Assembly (NCBI GenBank): GCA_002687735.1
Contig: NZBD01000013.1
Span: forward strand, 1 to 45,037
DNA: 45,037 bases
Origin: Candidatus Iainarchaeum sp.
GTDB taxonomy: Archaea; Iainarchaeota; Iainarchaeia; Iainarchaeales; Iainarchaeaceae
Direction of reading: 5' to 3'
The notes under the pieces were generated by a model. That model was not told the DNA's origin and did not search any database. It was given only the letters and a program-made list of their open reading frames with translations. Positions 29,001-35,963 of this stretch are shown piece by piece; the first letter of the stretch is position 1; each line of letters opens with the position of its first letter. The translations under genes and the position numbers were made by a program.

Positions 29001-32000
29001 GTTGCTTATGCTTCAATGTCTACTGGTTGTACGGTTGGGGGAACCGATGTTAATTGTGCATTTGGAAACTTAACCCAAACAAACACCGGCGGCCAATACT
29101 TGAATAGGTATCATTCATGTATTGATTCGGTTGCAAATGATTATGCTGCACAACAAACAGCTTTTGGTGTTGACTGGTCAAACCCAACCACAAGCGATAA
29201 TTCAAGCACAACAATAGTAGCACCAACTTATAATGTTACAATTACTGAAGCTGATAATGCTTCTAACACAGGAGCTGACATTACCACGGTTTATTGTAAA
29301 GGAGTTGCTTGTACTCCTGGCACTTCAGTTGATAATGGTGGAACAGTTGCTTTCACTGCTTCTGACAGAGGAGCAACCGCTTTGAGATACTATTCAACTG
29401 ACCTAGCTGGAAATGTTCAATCAACAGTTACTAAAACAATTAACATTAACCAATTACCAAGCTTCTCAGCTGCAAGTGATGATGCTGGAACAATTCAGGG
29501 AGGCACAACCGTAACAGTAACAACAACCTCTGATGATCCAGATGCTGGTCAGACACAAAAACTAGTTATTTGTAAAACATCCGGAGTAACCGGAACTGAT
29601 TGTGATGGTGGAGCAGGGGATAGGTATTGTACAGTTACAACTGGCGTTGATGGTAATGATCCAAATTGTGATTGGACTTCTGAAAGTGATGATTCAACTC
29701 ACACTTGGTATGCTTATGTTTTCGATTCTCTTAACGAGGGTTCATCAGATAACCCAAGAACTGGTTCTTACACTAATGATTCAACAGATCCAATAGTTTC
29801 CCCATCAACTCCTGCTGATGGAGCAGGAACAAGTGACACAACCCCAACGTTTACAGGAACGGCTAATGAAAACATTAGCAATTGCCAAATCCAAATGTCC
29901 ACTAACGAAAATTTCTCTACAACACTCCACAGTAATTTAGACGGAAATGTTAGCGGGGGAACAACCTGTACTTACAACTTAGCCGATGTAAATGCTTTAA
30001 GTGACGGAACTTATTATTGGAGATTAAAAGGAACTGATACTGTTGGAAATGCAGGAACTTATGATGCTAATTACTCCGTTATAATTGATACCTCAATCCT
30101 ATCAACATCAGTTGTTAGTGTGGCTGGAGATTCAAGCTCTCCTTACTGGGATACTTCTAATGATTCTCAAACAACAATTTTGGTGGATGGAGAAACAGGA
30201 ATGAATTGCAGATGGTCAACTGATGATGAGAGTTATGATCAAATGGTTACTGATGGAGAAACAACTTGTTCAGTTTCAGGAATACAGGCAACCTGTAATT
30301 TAGGAGCAATTACCCAAACAACAGCAACAACTTACCATGTTGCTTGTGAGGATAGTGTTGGAAATGGTCAAGAGGCAAATTCCAACCTAGATATTACTTT
30401 TGGAGTTGATTGGACAGCTCCTGTTCCTGGACAAACATTAGTAACTTCTTTAAGCACTGGAACTCATGTAAAAAGCCCGGCCACATTTGAAACCGCTGTT
30501 GTAACTGATAACCTTGGAGCCGGAAATTTAGATACCACCTCTTGTGAGTACACAATTGATAATTCTACTTGGGACTCAGGAACCTGGAGTGGTGCTTCAA
30601 CCAAATGTGTTGATAGTAGCATTGCTTTGAGTGCGGGAGTTAATACTTTCAATTATAGAATGAGAGATCAGGCAGGAAACTTAGGAACAGGCACATCAGT
30701 TGCAAGAACAAGAGACAATGATAATCCAACGGGTGCAACTCTAGGGTTTGGAACAGTTACTTATAACTCAATAACCGCAACCGTTTCCGGAGCAACTGAT
30801 GCTGGAGCTGGTTTACATAGTACTCCTTACAATTTTAGTGAATCAGTTACATCTGGTTCAAGTGGCTTCCAAGCAGGAACAAGTTGGTTACACCAACCAG
30901 GAGGAGCTGGTTTAGATGCTAATATCGCTTACACTTATTCCGTTAATGTTAGGGATGCTCTCTCAAATACTCTTGGTGTTGCATCCCAAACAAAGTTCAC
31001 TTACGCAAAAGTTCCGGGAATTAGTTCTGTTACTTGTGACGCGGTTAATTGTACAGTTAACTTTGATGTTAACGGAAACCCTGCAGCAACAGAATTCTTT
31101 ATACTAGAAACAACAGGAAATACTGGCGGGTCCAATAAACCATGGAATGCTGTTGCCTCTCCTTATATTGATACAGGAATTACTCCGGGAACCCAATATT
31201 GTTACAGAATTAAAGCTAGAAACTATGATGGAGTAGAAACAGCATTCTTCCCGCCAACCGGACAATCTCCTATATGTGGTTCTGGTTCTAGCGTGTTTGT
31301 TCAAACATCTATTAGAGATGTCAATGGCTTCTTTGATTCACAAAACCCAGACAAATGGATTGCACAGTGGACGAACACTGATGTTAATGCTCATTTAACT
31401 TGCACTGGTGGAACAGGGGCTGGTGAAAACATCGGATTCGGACCGGGTAATAGTGGAACGGACTACTTTACTTGGAATGATGCTAAATCAACCCCAACTG
31501 ACACAGGAACCGACAAAAATGTTACCTTTGATAATGGAATTAATTTAACCACTGATCAATTTTCAGATACTGTGTTAAAGCTCAAGGGATCTGCTTTACA
31601 AGGAAATATTAATATTGTTGTTAGAAACGGTTCTAATGATACTGAATGGACCCATTATTCTGCTTGGTTAGAACCATTCAACATTAATCCTCGATATGTT
31701 GGAGCTAATGTTAGGTATAGAACCGCTTCCACTAGAGCTGGTTTAACTTCAGCTGGGTGGAGTAACTTCAAGCCTCCAAATAACGAGTTATCTAGTATAA
31801 CCGGACAATGGATCGAATTCCATGTTAGATTATTCAGGAATACGGCTATTCAAACAACAACTGATTCAATTTCTTTGAAAGGATTTTTCATTGATTATTC
31901 AGCTACCTCAGTTTCTCAGGGTACGGCATGTCAGGCAACATATTACAGACTTGATACTGATGCCAGTGCTACAGAATCGTTTGTGCCGACAGGAGCAGAA

Positions 32001-35000
32001 GCCGGTTCGGTGTTTGCTTATAGTCAAAACTGGAGATTATTAGATGCAACCGATAAAAATATTTTCTTTAACCAAGATGGAAACTATGCTCTAAAGTACT
32101 TCTCCAGAAGCACTTCCAGTAATGATGAATTTTCAAAGCAAGTTAATATTCAGATAAAGAAATTCCCAGATTCACTTAATTTGGATAGCTTTTGTTCAGG
32201 AATCCAGGATAGTGCTAACCTAAATATTGATTGGGCAGATTCATCAAGTTCAGAGGGAGTTTATGCTTACAGGTTATTTGCTTCCACAACCTCTGATTTT
32301 ACTCACAGAAAATTAATGTTTGAATCAGGTTCAACTACTCAAGCATCAATTAATTTGCAAACTGACTTGAATTTTAGTGTTTGTGGAGATGAAACTTGTT
32401 CTGTTAACGAGAATTGTCCGGCTGATTCATTGAGTTGTGACTTTGGACAAATTTGCAGTGATGGATGCCAGTTACAAGAAACAGTTACCTATACAGAAAA
32501 CCCAACCACTTGTGACCCAGGAATAAATGACTCATCATTAGATAGTTGGTGTGAAAACTTGTTCGGAACGGGTTATGCTTGTATTGATGGTTGTGTTCCA
32601 ACAGGCAGTAATCAGTTTAGTGACAACACCTGGGAAACAACAGCTTCTGGAAGCAGTAATAGTTTTTGTGGAGACAACTATTGTGATGCTGGAGAATTCT
32701 GTCCAAGAGATAATATTTTCTGTGGAGACGGATCTGTTTGTGTAGCGGGCTGTCAGGGAACATCAGATGTTTGCGGGGATAGTAGTTGTAGCGAGTTTGA
32801 GAATTGTAGTTTAGATGATAGTGCTTGTGGAAATGGTTATGCTTGTTTAGATGGTTGTGTTCCAACAGAATCAGGAACTGCTAACCAAAATGATTTCTTT
32901 GTCCCTCTTTACCAAACAACAGTTGGATCTGATTTAGGAACTTGCGGAGATGGGTTTTGTGGTTCGGGAGAGTTTTGTCCGTTTGATAATAGGTATTGTA
33001 GTGAGGCCGGAGGAGCAAATATTACTCAGGGAATTTGTGTAAATGGCTGTGTTGACCCAATTAATGATAGTTTAGGCGGATTAACTACTTTGAATTGTGG
33101 TGATGGTGTTTGTGGAATTGGAGAGCACTGCCCAACAGATAATGCTGCTTGTGAAACTGGAGAAGCTTGTATTAGTGGTTGTTTACCCGCTTCTGGAGAC
33201 CTTATTGATAATCCAGAGTTCACTAGGTTTGATTCCCATAGGGGTTCATTAGATGGGTCAATGTGGTTCCAATTAGAGATTGAATCTGTTACTGGTTCAA
33301 GGGTCAGAAGCCCGCCTGTTAATTGTCAACTTGACTTTGAGAGCCCATTCCAGATTCCTAGTGACGGAAGAGGATTAGTTACAGAAATCCAAAGTGGTTG
33401 GGGAGACCTGAACCTGAACTTTGGAAACACTGCGTTCAGCACTGATAATAATGTTGTAATTGATGCTAACACTAGTGCTCCAACATTCCCATACGGAAAC
33501 ATGTTACAAGCTTATAACTTCGAAGTATTTGGAGGGTTCCATGAGTTTGAAGGTGAAAGACCAAGATTAACATTAGATATTAATGTTAGTGCTTTGAGCT
33601 GTTCACCAAATTGTACTAGCACTGATTTACAAAGAGTAAGTATTTATGATTACAACGAAACAACTGGCCTATGGACAAGACTGCCATCAACAGTTAACTT
33701 AGACACCAATGAAGTTTGGGCTGATTTGAACCACTTTTCATTATACGGTCAGGGAGAAGACAATGACAGTCCAACTGTAACTTTACAAACTCCAAGCGAT
33801 TCAGCAACAGAAGTTGCGGCATCCCCAGACTTCACTGCAAACCCAAGTGAAACAGTAACAAACTGTTATTTACAGGTTGACAATGCTAGCGATTTCAGCA
33901 GTCCGTATTCAGACTTAGATGGCGTTGATGTTGGAACCGATTGTGATTACGCCGGATCAGAATATACAACCGCATTCCCTGATGACACCACTGTTTACTG
34001 GCGCATGAAGGCAACGGATGAAGCAGAGAATGTTGGAGTTTATGGAGCTGCATTCAGCTTTGCTACTACCGACACTTCAGGCGGCGATGGAGGAGGCCCA
34101 ACTTGCGGTAATGATTCATGTGAAGCAGGAGAAACTGAAGCCAGCTGTCCGGCTGATTGTGCTGTAGCTCCTTATTGTGGTGATGGAACCTGTGATTCTG
34201 GAGAAAACAGGAACAATTGTCCTGCTGACTGTGGAACTCCGCCAGAGGTTTGTGATGGCAGAGACAATGATCATGATAGCTTAGTAGATGAAGATCTTGG
34301 CACTGAATCCGGGTATCTGGAACAGGCTTGTGGAACATGCGGAGTACAAATTTGTTCTACCGGTACATTCAATGTTACCTGTAATGAACCGGGAGTATGC
34401 GGAGCAACAGACTTAGTAATACCAGCTTATTCAGCAGAAGCACAAGTAGAATACGAAACAACAGGAGTAGTTTCATTTAATGTGCAGAACAATGGAGAAG
34501 CAACAACAGAAACATTTATTGTTGCATTGAAAACTGATTCAGGAGCAACAATAGTTGATACTACAAGTATTACCGGTCTTGCAGCCGGAGACATGACCGG
34601 AGGCGCATTCAATATTGTTTGGAATGAATCTAATGCCGGCACTACAAAATCATATTATATCGAAGCGGATTCCACAAGCGTAATTGCTGAAGCGGATGAA
34701 TTCAATAATAATACTGCAAACTTCGATATACAGTTTGGTCAGGAAGAAATCTGCAGCAATTTGGTTGATGATGACTTTGACGGAGTTATTAATGAGGGTT
34801 GTGGATTACCTAACCTGACAATTACTAGTGTTGAGGTCGGAACTCCTGAATATGTTGATAGTGAATTGATCAGTGTTGACTTTACTGTTACTGTTGTAAC
34901 TGAATATGAGGATGTTGACACTGAATTTATCGTTTCCTATTTCAAAGATATTTTGGACGTTGATAACAGGATAACTCTTGAACTCATAGACTCTATTAGA

Positions 35001-35963
35001 GTTGGCGAAACAATAACCCTGCAGTTTGTTTACACTGCGCCTATAGGTGAGGTTTTCAGATTTGAGGGGCCTAATCATGTTGAAAGTGATGTCGCATTAT
35101 TTGCTGACCTGACAAATTTCTATGTTGAGGTAGATTCCGAGGGAAATATTGAGGAGGTTGATGAAGAGGATAACATTGTAACTATTAACATCCAAAACTT
35201 AGTTCCGGATTTAGCCTTTGAACCAACAACAACAAACATTCCTGCGTCCTCTTTTATCGGGGAAACTATACCTGTTTCAGCAACGGTTGTTAACAACGGA
35301 GATGCCACGGCAATTGCAGAATCTTATAGCGTTTCTATTTTTGTTGATAATTTTGTGGTTCCGGATTCCGGAACTATAGCCGGAGTTGAATTGATCAGCG
35401 GTGCTTCGGAAGAAGTTTCATTTAATATTCCGACTTCTTTATTAGCTGAGGGAGCACATGTGATAAAAATAAAGGTAGATTCTTTGAATGAACTTGCTGA
35501 GTCAAACGAGTCAAACAATGAAACTGAAGGGCCGCATATAGTGCTTTCCGGTGACGATCAGATTTTCACTTATCCTGTATTTACGGATAGGGAACCAATA
35601 ATGGTTGGTGTTTGGAATTCAATAGAAACTCCATCAAATTTTACTTTTAATATTCCGCGCGTTAGTATCTCAAGCATCGAACTTTTAACCCTGACTGGTT
35701 TGAGCAGTATTTCAAACTTCGAAATTAACTTGTTAAATACAAATGCGGATGTGGATACTTTTAATATTAAAGTCAACAAGGATTCTGTTAAAATTGCAGA
35801 TCAGGATTTTGAGGTAATTGAATCAAATACAAGCAATGTTATTGATCTGGTTAACGATAGGACCATTGACTGGGTTTTGGATGCGAGGTTTTTGAAATTA
35901 ATGCATTATGAAAGAATAAACCAGTTATCATTTGTGTGGTGGCAGTTGTATGGTGAAAGATGA
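17004..35963 (+). CDS. Giant secreted surface protein (about 6,319 residues) with FN3, LamG, CBM4/9-like, Ig-like, Cys-rich and CARDB domains
   Basis: One uninterrupted frame of 19 kb. I take the ATG at 17004 (GGAAAGGGG ten bases upstream) over the tracked TTG at 16977; it gives a clean signal peptide, NNRFVTILLALIFSSIVISVFA. Order by residue: Ig/FN3-like 100-410; super-module 1 at 413-1432 (LamG 548-742 and 743-949, jelly-roll 966-1137, CBM4/9-like 1209-1368); module 2 at 1551-2472 (LamG 1690-1882 and 1883-2091, CBM 2179-2314); module 3 at 2477-3536 (LamG 2616-2822 and 2823-3036, jelly-roll 3058-3248, CBM 3311-3463); Ig-like repeats 3537-4670; a unique beta-rich part 4671-5113; six-Cys repeats 5123-5399; ZU5-like region 5403-5581; two CGDGxC repeats near 5700-5743; MopE-like motifs; three CARDB domains 5801-6183. 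No membrane anchor at the end. Many N-x-S/T sequons. Probably a glycan-binding cell-surface or adhesion protein. Confidence 0.93.
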   Translation: MINNRFVTILLALIFSSIVISVFAFPIGNGSEIQNNYDEIEIFNLKSAEPEEKPFYLEFLEENYPQNFDEPEDTIFFPSLTGEQAEQSGIVAEFSGYAGYAPTWTSMTLSVSCASSGQIIIATANGEADGESDTLRIDCTDDGSTPTTSNNGFCSTTGDSSPYALSCNGVGDPGDALETVKCRMHDGSNYSDVKSDTYTADNTAPTGTVLGFGTIATTSIVVTASGASDAGCSNVHEISPYYIDRTAPTAANSGWGLGSWTNNSPALSKNTQYTYRARVRDGILNTSGYTSTQSKYTLAEAPASAPIVDNPSGSSLDVNPSSGIGNPSSTLYAIDCTGANCPANGWIKTDGTFTSSAQWQTDSTWGTIPVIELDAGTEYCFQSKAKNGDNVETSLSGSACGTTSTAPDAPTIAVDYNFTYPLNAELGAVDVRWSNVASETGYKLYRSTDNSSYSLINSPAANVTYYSDVDLPNNTTYWYKIKSTNGAGDSGDSNIDTVVIPDRNSPINPTLTLTPQNNSNNRIDASWTDNGDYSSEWPYATQIDPSNLKGYWRFEENTGTNTLDLSGNGNDGTISGADWNSSGKRGNGLNFNDAAGNEYVSTGITSHPTSFTVSAWAMIDNTANDYETIFSKFTSGPFNGFFLRKYGSTLSAYVYNAGTGYGSSSTFTVGKWTHWTMSFDGTTIRLYKNGELVDNDPGTMGSNATAMLIGGNYAGTETFDGQIDEVQYHTSALTPEQVRAKYMHDSLVGYWGFEGGSLLDSSSEINAGSAVGGINCSGDPGIMGDGCTFGGSGEYVDIIAVDNQVDSYQGTISAWAYPTSTASNRYIIAGIGTGTNRYYVQWNNDDLRVFRGNPGVAINLDLATTLNQWYHIVMTWEYDGTTQTIKGYLDGDYKGSNTFTGGAGTGGSFRIGRWSTDQEFPGHIDEVMFYDTPLSYADINKLYQAGKRKFSLSRSSTLGGPYIPVNGAFETIDSVLPSGWTVTDTSTGSIVAGDSLDVIGSGSWRTTAFTYDTTLARNVGVTYEGDYNADVLRDTMIGFKDNSGSVSYSNGVHNIRFHSNGNIHIYEDYRNRGVVSTWAAGNTYHWKIILKQTGALYYVDNVLIYDSYYSTESNLKPYFTQRTAGLASYDNLKITVPTISLSLQDTGATDNATPATMSAPTVTSSTINSCTMSYSAPSDNGTTYYYTLDSVDDFRNASNLGADKYASGILVDAGFENACTGDGCGGWTGNPDTGWNDGWAGTKTIDTTVSHTGNNSWKVAGAGFDAGETPGSVNTGGPYQDFTLANTTFLIGGWFKTDTAATASTNFRMCDGTEVEQTFTASDGWVNFEGTCTDSAGALASKIHFFAGSPSSASSSVWMDDLYIKEIKSATVTTGLAATPYTITGTGGGSDAASPYTAGSLTANTSYTYSVKATDVAGNIGTDSSNDTCITLPATPSISTIAGSSCGSTITDKTPTIAGSAIGGSAAHTHSDWAICDTDAAPTGEPNTCPGGTTDSSANDTSNKTSWTPGSDVAVGTYYVFTKYNNSASGSGGDSAYSASCSFTIEADTSPTLTVDYNSTYALNSEWGASILSWSNLTGESAYKIFRSTDNSTFDTIENALAADTTSYNDLDLSDNTTYYYKVAATISATDYNSSVVSVVTSDREGPSVSTLTLTPDAGNNRIDVSWTIPDDNSSEWPQVVQIDPSNVAGHWRFEENSGTTTYDLSGNGNDGTLTNSPTWTTGKIGNGLDFADAVGAQYVTTGITSHPTKFTVSAWVIIDNTDNDYETIFSKFTSGPFNGFFLRKYGSNLSAYVYNAGTGYGSSSKFTVGKWTHWTMSYDGITIRLYKDGELVDNDPGTLGSNATAMLIGGNYAGSETFDGKIDEVSYYTSTLTQEQIRAKYMQGALVGYYTLNESTGTTAYDSSIKGFDGIHQPSPYDPAIVTGRMGNALQFDGDTNVVISGVDWGFVNGTPHSFAAWINLDAGNGGRRTIIGQERSTRITFQVLGGENIELRHDDGGAVSTGNVPEGEWAHVAVTYDGIDSADNTKFYINGVLSGTGNSFNSQGVSTTWYIGHEQRFSEDFLGKIDEVMVFDSNISAADINNLYNAGVRKYNLSRSATEGGTYSVIDANTLLTSYTDTGANDTTAPSGNTISSITPTIDQLTVNYSTSTDAGNTYYYTLDAIDDFGNESNLFTTNNSGFEQGDTTDYAVYWSANCSATSAEAHTGNYSLACTGATAGGAYHDNINVLTNGEKYLVSAWAKSTAGATGTFNIWVHDVAGAGDVTSTNSTPGTEWTYYSTVFTATSTLDARVHLDYDNGSGTIYADNVKIQKIETDTITTGLHATPYFVDCTSGACTTGVEDWVSGTSDIATGLDVNASYCFKVRSRDAAANGSALSAEVCKFTLAEQPTISSVTCTSNSCSVAFSMGTNPAATEYYITEKSGNTGATDSGWATAASPYSDTGLDAGTQYCYTIKSRNGDNTETSETGQTCDTTGSGNPTLTVDYNSTYPLNSDLGASILRWNNLAGESAYKLFRSTDNYNFTTIENALAADTVSYNDLDLSDNTTYYYKVAATISATDYNSGVVSVVIPDRNGPISPTLTLTPNAGNNRIDTSWTDVNDSSSEWPQTVQIDPSNIVGHWRFESDIANISTSEHTSYTQGSLSYSAGKIGNALDLDGTANTGAELLRDANAGLYESTFSYSFWFKASTTSSGVANARLISRDCSDYFCLLMDQDDGAGAGKLNHTYAPSTGTGNLTISNPTGWHHVVATWDVPNTTGTLYLDGVQIHQNTSIPAFTASAKPVVIGGNTEADNDISGSEFKGLVDEVVYYNITLTPDQVKEKYLQDSLLGYWRFDEGTGTEVEDSTVNDNNGTITNATWTSGKIGNALTFDGSSTGVNTGNGAILNDANAMSISSWINVNSGAADLGTIAMEWTGYNLAYRTDGGSNDYFWFELRGTDASTRDITSSNGYYNISEETWHHVVATYDGADMRIFMDGVLMKEENVGAFTITDDASPLRIGEHTDSGSRYFDGEIDEVMIFDANLSATDINKLYHAGVRKFGLSRATASGGTYTPVNGLFDDFTDNSIDTSKWTVVDTGAGTVTETSGALELVSTDSWTTTGIYSTPNFSRANGLIFEGDVNGTHGSGWTSAIFGFKDTTGNIQYTTAMPYSMYMGYHSSTYPNGAIGIYNYSTLLAIYTTENWAADEKHHFKIIAKPGGGAQYFWDDKLLYDLDVADDTSILGVLKAGIDPYPAAPDKFTFDNLKVTPLLTTTSLQDTAATDTIVPSVPGSLTVDGETTSTLDVNWTASTDDGNTFYYILEAFDDFGNESNLIGNPGFEKSTLQLPFTSAISGGTISIDSTTSYTGDNSLKFVATAGAYTAPYNDSSAPLYTLTEDSNFLFTVWAKTDVPTTDQFRMYIFCLDSAYDWITLNSEITTLTTNWQQYSVSHQCENSAHDYVSVRLDNATNGEAINWYDDVKLVKVESATVTTGLKQYMIQCTSKGGGACDLSDTIITSPTITNKFNSLDSGTEYCFTVLATDNVDNNSAATSAVCRTTLSSSITLSSSSHGNEAAWYNDQTPTIATSGSFDHIHYWVTQNASESAADIYSNGTQDADGSITDMAGITSDGVWYVHAVSHNADHGGTATDAYKIQFDDNVPTLTSLTVSSWSGGVANYTNDVTPPFAINGAADTGGSGLYQMAFSCNDSTWSSWTAYATTHSSFNVRTEDGCSDAEGSKTIYVKLKDNADNESASSATAAFTLDQSAPTSNSISVHASAWTGGVTNYTNDNTPQLTIASTNAYQMKFSCDDSTWTSNEAYATSISNFAISNFDVNSGSNGCAAADGSKTVYVVFRDEAGNNATSASTTAFTLDHINPPLAFISPADAFRYKTGNDPSLVSRTTPDTSGLQDCWARIGTGNPPTSPLREVQGSISTTDCTYSGYAGLSEGTYYWDFNAMDKAGNWSSYSSTRTIISDNTAPTVPSTFVIEEDSTSPYWDNVNNSKTELGFVALESGEACKWNLTSVAYASMSTGCTVGGTDVNCAFGNLTQTNTGGQYLNRYHSCIDSVANDYAAQQTAFGVDWSNPTTSDNSSTTIVAPTYNVTITEADNASNTGADITTVYCKGVACTPGTSVDNGGTVAFTASDRGATALRYYSTDLAGNVQSTVTKTININQLPSFSAASDDAGTIQGGTTVTVTTTSDDPDAGQTQKLVICKTSGVTGTDCDGGAGDRYCTVTTGVDGNDPNCDWTSESDDSTHTWYAYVFDSLNEGSSDNPRTGSYTNDSTDPIVSPSTPADGAGTSDTTPTFTGTANENISNCQIQMSTNENFSTTLHSNLDGNVSGGTTCTYNLADVNALSDGTYYWRLKGTDTVGNAGTYDANYSVIIDTSILSTSVVSVAGDSSSPYWDTSNDSQTTILVDGETGMNCRWSTDDESYDQMVTDGETTCSVSGIQATCNLGAITQTTATTYHVACEDSVGNGQEANSNLDITFGVDWTAPVPGQTLVTSLSTGTHVKSPATFETAVVTDNLGAGNLDTTSCEYTIDNSTWDSGTWSGASTKCVDSSIALSAGVNTFNYRMRDQAGNLGTGTSVARTRDNDNPTGATLGFGTVTYNSITATVSGATDAGAGLHSTPYNFSESVTSGSSGFQAGTSWLHQPGGAGLDANIAYTYSVNVRDALSNTLGVASQTKFTYAKVPGISSVTCDAVNCTVNFDVNGNPAATEFFILETTGNTGGSNKPWNAVASPYIDTGITPGTQYCYRIKARNYDGVETAFFPPTGQSPICGSGSSVFVQTSIRDVNGFFDSQNPDKWIAQWTNTDVNAHLTCTGGTGAGENIGFGPGNSGTDYFTWNDAKSTPTDTGTDKNVTFDNGINLTTDQFSDTVLKLKGSALQGNINIVVRNGSNDTEWTHYSAWLEPFNINPRYVGANVRYRTASTRAGLTSAGWSNFKPPNNELSSITGQWIEFHVRLFRNTAIQTTTDSISLKGFFIDYSATSVSQGTACQATYYRLDTDASATESFVPTGAEAGSVFAYSQNWRLLDATDKNIFFNQDGNYALKYFSRSTSSNDEFSKQVNIQIKKFPDSLNLDSFCSGIQDSANLNIDWADSSSSEGVYAYRLFASTTSDFTHRKLMFESGSTTQASINLQTDLNFSVCGDETCSVNENCPADSLSCDFGQICSDGCQLQETVTYTENPTTCDPGINDSSLDSWCENLFGTGYACIDGCVPTGSNQFSDNTWETTASGSSNSFCGDNYCDAGEFCPRDNIFCGDGSVCVAGCQGTSDVCGDSSCSEFENCSLDDSACGNGYACLDGCVPTESGTANQNDFFVPLYQTTVGSDLGTCGDGFCGSGEFCPFDNRYCSEAGGANITQGICVNGCVDPINDSLGGLTTLNCGDGVCGIGEHCPTDNAACETGEACISGCLPASGDLIDNPEFTRFDSHRGSLDGSMWFQLEIESVTGSRVRSPPVNCQLDFESPFQIPSDGRGLVTEIQSGWGDLNLNFGNTAFSTDNNVVIDANTSAPTFPYGNMLQAYNFEVFGGFHEFEGERPRLTLDINVSALSCSPNCTSTDLQRVSIYDYNETTGLWTRLPSTVNLDTNEVWADLNHFSLYGQGEDNDSPTVTLQTPSDSATEVAASPDFTANPSETVTNCYLQVDNASDFSSPYSDLDGVDVGTDCDYAGSEYTTAFPDDTTVYWRMKATDEAENVGVYGAAFSFATTDTSGGDGGGPTCGNDSCEAGETEASCPADCAVAPYCGDGTCDSGENRNNCPADCGTPPEVCDGRDNDHDSLVDEDLGTESGYLEQACGTCGVQICSTGTFNVTCNEPGVCGATDLVIPAYSAEAQVEYETTGVVSFNVQNNGEATTETFIVALKTDSGATIVDTTSITGLAAGDMTGGAFNIVWNESNAGTTKSYYIEADSTSVIAEADEFNNNTANFDIQFGQEEICSNLVDDDFDGVINEGCGLPNLTITSVEVGTPEYVDSELISVDFTVTVVTEYEDVDTEFIVSYFKDILDVDNRITLELIDSIRVGETITLQFVYTAPIGEVFRFEGPNHVESDVALFADLTNFYVEVDSEGNIEEVDEEDNIVTINIQNLVPDLAFEPTTTNIPASSFIGETIPVSATVVNNGDATAIAESYSVSIFVDNFVVPDSGTIAGVELISGASEEVSFNIPTSLLAEGAHVIKIKVDSLNELAESNESNNETEGPHIVLSGDDQIFTYPVFTDREPIMVGVWNSIETPSNFTFNIPRVSISSIELLTLTGLSSISNFEINLLNTNADVDTFNIKVNKDSVKIADQDFEVIESNTSNVIDLVNDRTIDWVLDARFLKLMHYERINQLSFVWWQLYGER
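18240..21303 (+). repeat. Super-module 1 of the giant protein
   Basis: Begins with the VDYNFTYPLN segment of an FN3-like domain. Order: FN3, first part of an FN3 (NNRIDASWTD), LamG, LamG, next FN3 strand (FSLSRSSTLGGPY), jelly-roll, FN3 remainder (SLQDTGATDN), FN3 first part, CBM4/9-like, FN3 remainder. The LamG-A part 18651-19230 matches 22071-22650 at a constant offset of 3,420 bases without gaps. Confidence 0.8.
21663..24420 (+). repeat. Super-module 2 of the giant protein
   Basis: Same order as module 1, but the jelly-roll after the LamG pair is absent and the FN3 strands run on directly (YNLSRSATEGGTYSVIDANT, then SYTDTGANDTTAP). This gives the uninterrupted reference for the FN3 that hosts the insertion. 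Confidence 0.8.
24447..27606 (+). repeat. Super-module 3 of the giant protein
   Basis: Begins with VDYNSTYPLN. The LamG-A domain here is divergent from those of modules 1 and 2 (a different LamG type), whereas the flanking FN3 segments remain very similar. The jelly-roll (DDFTDNSIDTSKWTVVD) is present as in module 1. Confidence 0.8.
32382..33195 (+). repeat. Six-cysteine repeat array in the giant protein
   Basis: Five complete units and one degenerate unit (the second) of the form CGD-x2-C-x3-E-x-CP-x-D-x3-C-x2-G-x2-C-x2-GC. Each complete unit has six cysteines, probably three disulfides, and acidic residues that may bind calcium. Linkers rich in Ser/Thr/Asn separate the units. Two shorter CGDGxC-x2-GE units follow at about 34100-34230. 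Confidence 0.85.
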
